This document shows positions 61,355-64,000 of a stretch of 64,000 nucleotides of DNA, piece after piece (within the stretch, counting starts at the first letter, position 1; each line of letters begins with the position of its first letter). This DNA comes from Chitinophaga pinensis (GTDB lineage Bacteria; Bacteroidota; Bacteroidia; Chitinophagales; Chitinophagaceae). The position numbers and the translations under genes are program-made. A model generated the notes under the pieces. It saw nothing but the letters and a program-made list of their open reading frames with translations, was not told the DNA's origin and did no database searches. The stretch is taken from the NCBI GenBank assembly GCA_945874755.1, contig CAMCHR010000001.1:23914-87913 (forward strand), written 5' to 3'.

Positions 61355-62581
61355 ATGGCCATATCAGTATGGGAACAATCCACCTATTTTGCACCCAAGG
61401 ACTTGGTGATTGTAGGTTGTGGCTTTGTAGGATTATGGACAGCCTATGAAGCCATCCATCAAAATCCGAAGTTGCAAATTACGATCTTAGAACGTGGCAC
61501 TATTCCTTCTGGCGCAAGCACACGCAATGCAGGCTTCTCATGTTTTGGAAGTGTCTCTGAACTCATATCAGATGTTCAATTGATGGGTGAAGCAGCCATG
61601 TTAGAGACAGTGAAGATGCGCTATGATGGATTACAAAGAATTCAAAAAGTTTTTAAAGCCAAGGAGATTGACTACAATCAATGGGGTGGCTATGAATTAT
61701 TTGAAGGAAAAAAGACAGAGCAGGATACAAAAGTAAAAGTGAGTAAGGCAAATAAAGGGATAAATAGTGAACTGAGTGAGCTGTATGATATTTCAAAATT
61801 AGAAAATGATATTGCTTATTTAAATAAAATATTGGCGCCCGCATTAAAGACGCCAAAAAAGAATGGGAAATACTTGCCTATTTATACCAATGCAAGTAAG
61901 AATATTAAAAAACTAGGTTTCCAAGGTATCAAGGCTTTGGCATTCAATCAAATGGAAGGACAATTAAATTCTGCAAAATTGGTATTGGCTTTGCAACAAG
62001 CAGTGCAGGCGAAAGGGGTTCAAATTTTATTTAGTACCGAAGTCAAAAAGTTCAAATCTCATAAAAAAGGCGTGACCATCACCACCAATTTAGACGCGCC
62101 TTTAGAAGCAAAACAATTTTTAATTTGTACCAATGGATTTGCAAAACAACTCATCCCTGGTTTAGATGTGGTGCCAGCAAGAGGACAAGTATTTATCACG
62201 GAATCTATCAAAAATTTAAAGTTTAAAGGGTGCTTCCATTTTGATGAAGGCTATTATTATTTCCGCAACCTAGGTAATCGTTTATTATTAGGTGGTGCAA
62301 GAAATGCAGATTTTAAAAACGAAAAAACCTATTCATTAGAGACTTCAGCTACGATACAAAAAGTATTAGAGGATTTTATGATGAAGCGCATCCTACCTCA
62401 GGGATCTAAAAAACCAAAAATAGAGCTTAGATGGAGTGGCACGATGGGCATAGGTAAAATTAAGAAGCCTATCATTGAACAATTACAGCCCAATGTATAC
62501 TGCGCAGTGCGCATGAGTGGGATGGGTGTAGCGATTGCGCCTATTGTTGCACAAAGAGCATTGAAATTAATGAAGGTGTAA
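61355..62581 (+). CDS. FAD-dependent oxidoreductase (DAO family)
   Basis: DLVIVGCGFVGLWTAYEAIHQNPKLQITILERGTIPSGASTRNAGFSCFG. Confidence 0.92.
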   Translation: MAISVWEQSTYFAPKDLVIVGCGFVGLWTAYEAIHQNPKLQITILERGTIPSGASTRNAGFSCFGSVSELISDVQLMGEAAMLETVKMRYDGLQRIQKVFKAKEIDYNQWGGYELFEGKKTEQDTKVKVSKANKGINSELSELYDISKLENDIAYLNKILAPALKTPKKNGKYLPIYTNASKNIKKLGFQGIKALAFNQMEGQLNSAKLVLALQQAVQAKGVQILFSTEVKKFKSHKKGVTITTNLDAPLEAKQFLICTNGFAKQLIPGLDVVPARGQVFITESIKNLKFKGCFHFDEGYYYFRNLGNRLLLGGARNADFKNEKTYSLETSATIQKVLEDFMMKRILPQGSKKPKIELRWSGTMGIGKIKKPIIEQLQPNVYCAVRMSGMGVAIAPIVAQRALKLMKV

Positions 62582-62583
62582 GT

Positions 62584-63006
62584 TTATTGACTACAAATCC
62601 GAAGTGCTTGATCGACATCAAAAACAGGAATAGTACTTTTTTTAAACCCTTTTTTATCTCGGCTTACAATCAAATCTATTTTTTTATTAGACAACGCAGC
62701 ATAATACTGCAGTGCGTCTTCGAAATCAGAAAATTCAGAATGTATAGATTGATTTATGATATTACTATTAACCTCTAATAGTTCTGTTATATCATATAAA
62801 GTAGTCAAATGTGAAATGACAATTTTAGGGGATTTAATCAGCTTGTTTAATAAATAGTACACATTCGTGTAAGAATTTGCAGAAATAAAAGGTTTTTTAT
62901 TGTTATGAGCGTATAAATCAAAAAGCTCAGTAGCTGCATTCGAAAAACTTGCTCTATTTCCAAGAAAGTCTATGATCACATCCGTATCTATAAAAATATT
63001 TTTCAT
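62584..63006 (-). CDS. PIN domain protein (VapC-like toxin)
   Basis: NIFIDTDVIIDFLGNR; FSDFEDALQYYAALSNKKIDLIVSRDKKGFKKSTIPVFD. Confidence 0.9.
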   Translation of the reverse strand: MKNIFIDTDVIIDFLGNRASFSNAATELFDLYAHNNKKPFISANSYTNVYYLLNKLIKSPKIVISHLTTLYDITELLEVNSNIINQSIHSEFSDFEDALQYYAALSNKKIDLIVSRDKKGFKKSTIPVFDVDQALRICSQ

Positions 63007-63269
63007 TTTAATTTATTATATCGTTCAAGTAATATTTTTCCAAGTTCTTTTTTATAATTAAAATTCTTAGGAAGATTGATTACCCCTTTTAATTTAGCAA
63101 TCGAAGGATGTAACTTTTTAGTTTTATTTTTTTCAACTTTTCCATTAACTGCAATTGCTTTTAAATAGTTTTCTACCAAAGAAGAAAGACTCTCCTCTTT
63201 TTTCTTAGCATAAATTTTTGCGTTAGAGATCACTTCATCTTCCACCACAAGGGTCAATTTCGTTTTCAT
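63003..63269 (-). CDS. DUF6364-family-like antitoxin
   Basis: MKTKLTLVVEDEVISNAKIYAKKKEESLSSLVENYLKAI ribbon-helix-helix-like; overlaps the PIN gene by 4 bp. Confidence 0.82.
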   Translation of the reverse strand: MKTKLTLVVEDEVISNAKIYAKKKEESLSSLVENYLKAIAVNGKVEKNKTKKLHPSIAKLKGVINLPKNFNYKKELGKILLERYNKLK

Positions 63270-63373
63270 TGCACGTGTGTTTTAAAGTATAAATATACGT
63301 GTAATTATGTATTTGATAAAAAATAAATAAAACAATATTTCAATTAGAAGCCTTTCTAATACTATCTTTGGCC

Positions 63374-64000
63374 ATGGGTCAGAAAAAACTAATCAAGTTT
63401 GCAGCTATTAAGAAATATAATAATGTCTTGGAATTTCCGCAAGGCATGCCTGGGAGATGGGCTGCTTTTTTTGACGCATTAAAAAATGGGACGACTGCAA
63501 TTGATATTTCAAGCTTATCTATTAAAGAAAGTCATGTTGCGTCAAGTGTTTCTCTTCAAAATAATAATGACAACGCATCTACAAAACTTACACTAGAATT
63601 GGCTTGTGGCCGAGGAGAGTATGCAGTTGGACTAGGCCGTATGTTTCCAGAACAACATTTTATTGGAATCGATTTAAAAGGCAATCGCATATGGAAAGGC
63701 GCAAGTATTGCCAATAAAGACGGATTAAAAAATGTGGCATTTGTACGTTCTCAAATAGAATTGACCTCTAACTATTTTACCAAGGACGAGGTGGATGAAA
63801 TATGGATCACATTCCCCGATCCTCAACTAAGATGGTCTAAGGCAAAAAAGCGTTTGACCCATCCCAAATTTTTAAGACTGTATCAACAGTTTCTAAAAAA
63901 AGAGGGCATTGTACACTTAAAAACAGACAGCCCCCTGCTCTATAATTTCACCTTAAAAGTGATTGAGCTGTATGGTTTAGATCTAATCTACAAAACAAAT
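63374..64000 (+). CDS. trmB: tRNA (guanine-N7)-methyltransferase, 3' end cut by window edge
   Basis: Open to the window end: MGQKKLIKFAAIKKYNNVLEFP...LELACGRGEYAVGLGRMFPEQHFIGIDLKGNRIWKGA...IWITFPDPQLRWSKAKKRLTHPKFL. Confidence 0.94.
   Translation, partial: MGQKKLIKFAAIKKYNNVLEFPQGMPGRWAAFFDALKNGTTAIDISSLSIKESHVASSVSLQNNNDNASTKLTLELACGRGEYAVGLGRMFPEQHFIGIDLKGNRIWKGASIANKDGLKNVAFVRSQIELTSNYFTKDEVDEIWITFPDPQLRWSKAKKRLTHPKFLRLYQQFLKKEGIVHLKTDSPLLYNFTLKVIELYGLDLIYKTN

Noticed and set aside
1-64000. CRISPR arrays, rRNA/tRNA genes, insertion sequences, prophage genes
   Set aside because: No regular repeat-spacer pattern, tRNA-like cloverleaf, transposase or phage structural protein was recognised by eye; a tRNAscan/Infernal run would be needed to be certain about RNAs.

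Overview
This is a 64 kb window of a low-GC Bacteroidota chromosome. Gene content and TAnnTTTG-type -7 boxes suggest Chitinophagaceae, possibly Sediminibacterium-like; that placement is inference. Most of it is housekeeping: tadA (5'-truncated by the window edge), sodA, an rpmH/rnpA/yidD cluster, the envelope cluster nadK-DUF6089-uppS-bamA-ompH-ompH-murI, gldC, lpxH, rsfS/ftsH, birA, selD, feoB, bcp, pdxH, a COX15-type heme A synthase, rnhB, a Sua5-type gene, and trmB (3'-truncated). The accessory-like part is about 40.0-57.6 kb. It holds a compact polysaccharide-utilization-like locus (ECF sigma, FecR with an STN-SusC, SusD, secreted PIG-L deacetylase, FucP-type MFS, large PcRGLX/YetA-like protein), followed by a DctA-type carrier and a two-gene molybdenum hydroxylase lacking an adjacent FAD subunit. 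The main oddities are: (i) a half-length carB that stops at the boundary between its two homologous halves, directly followed by a C-terminal-half transketolase without its N-terminal partner; (ii) a three-unit ~72-bp tandem repeat of palindromes between tadA and sodA; (iii) a perfect 15-bp hairpin inside the PUL-like operon; (iv) a possible unannotated 29-aa membrane peptide upstream of a TonB receptor; (v) korB without an adjacent korA. I saw no CRISPR array, rRNA, tRNA or insertion sequence. All family calls come from reading the translated sequences; no database search was run.
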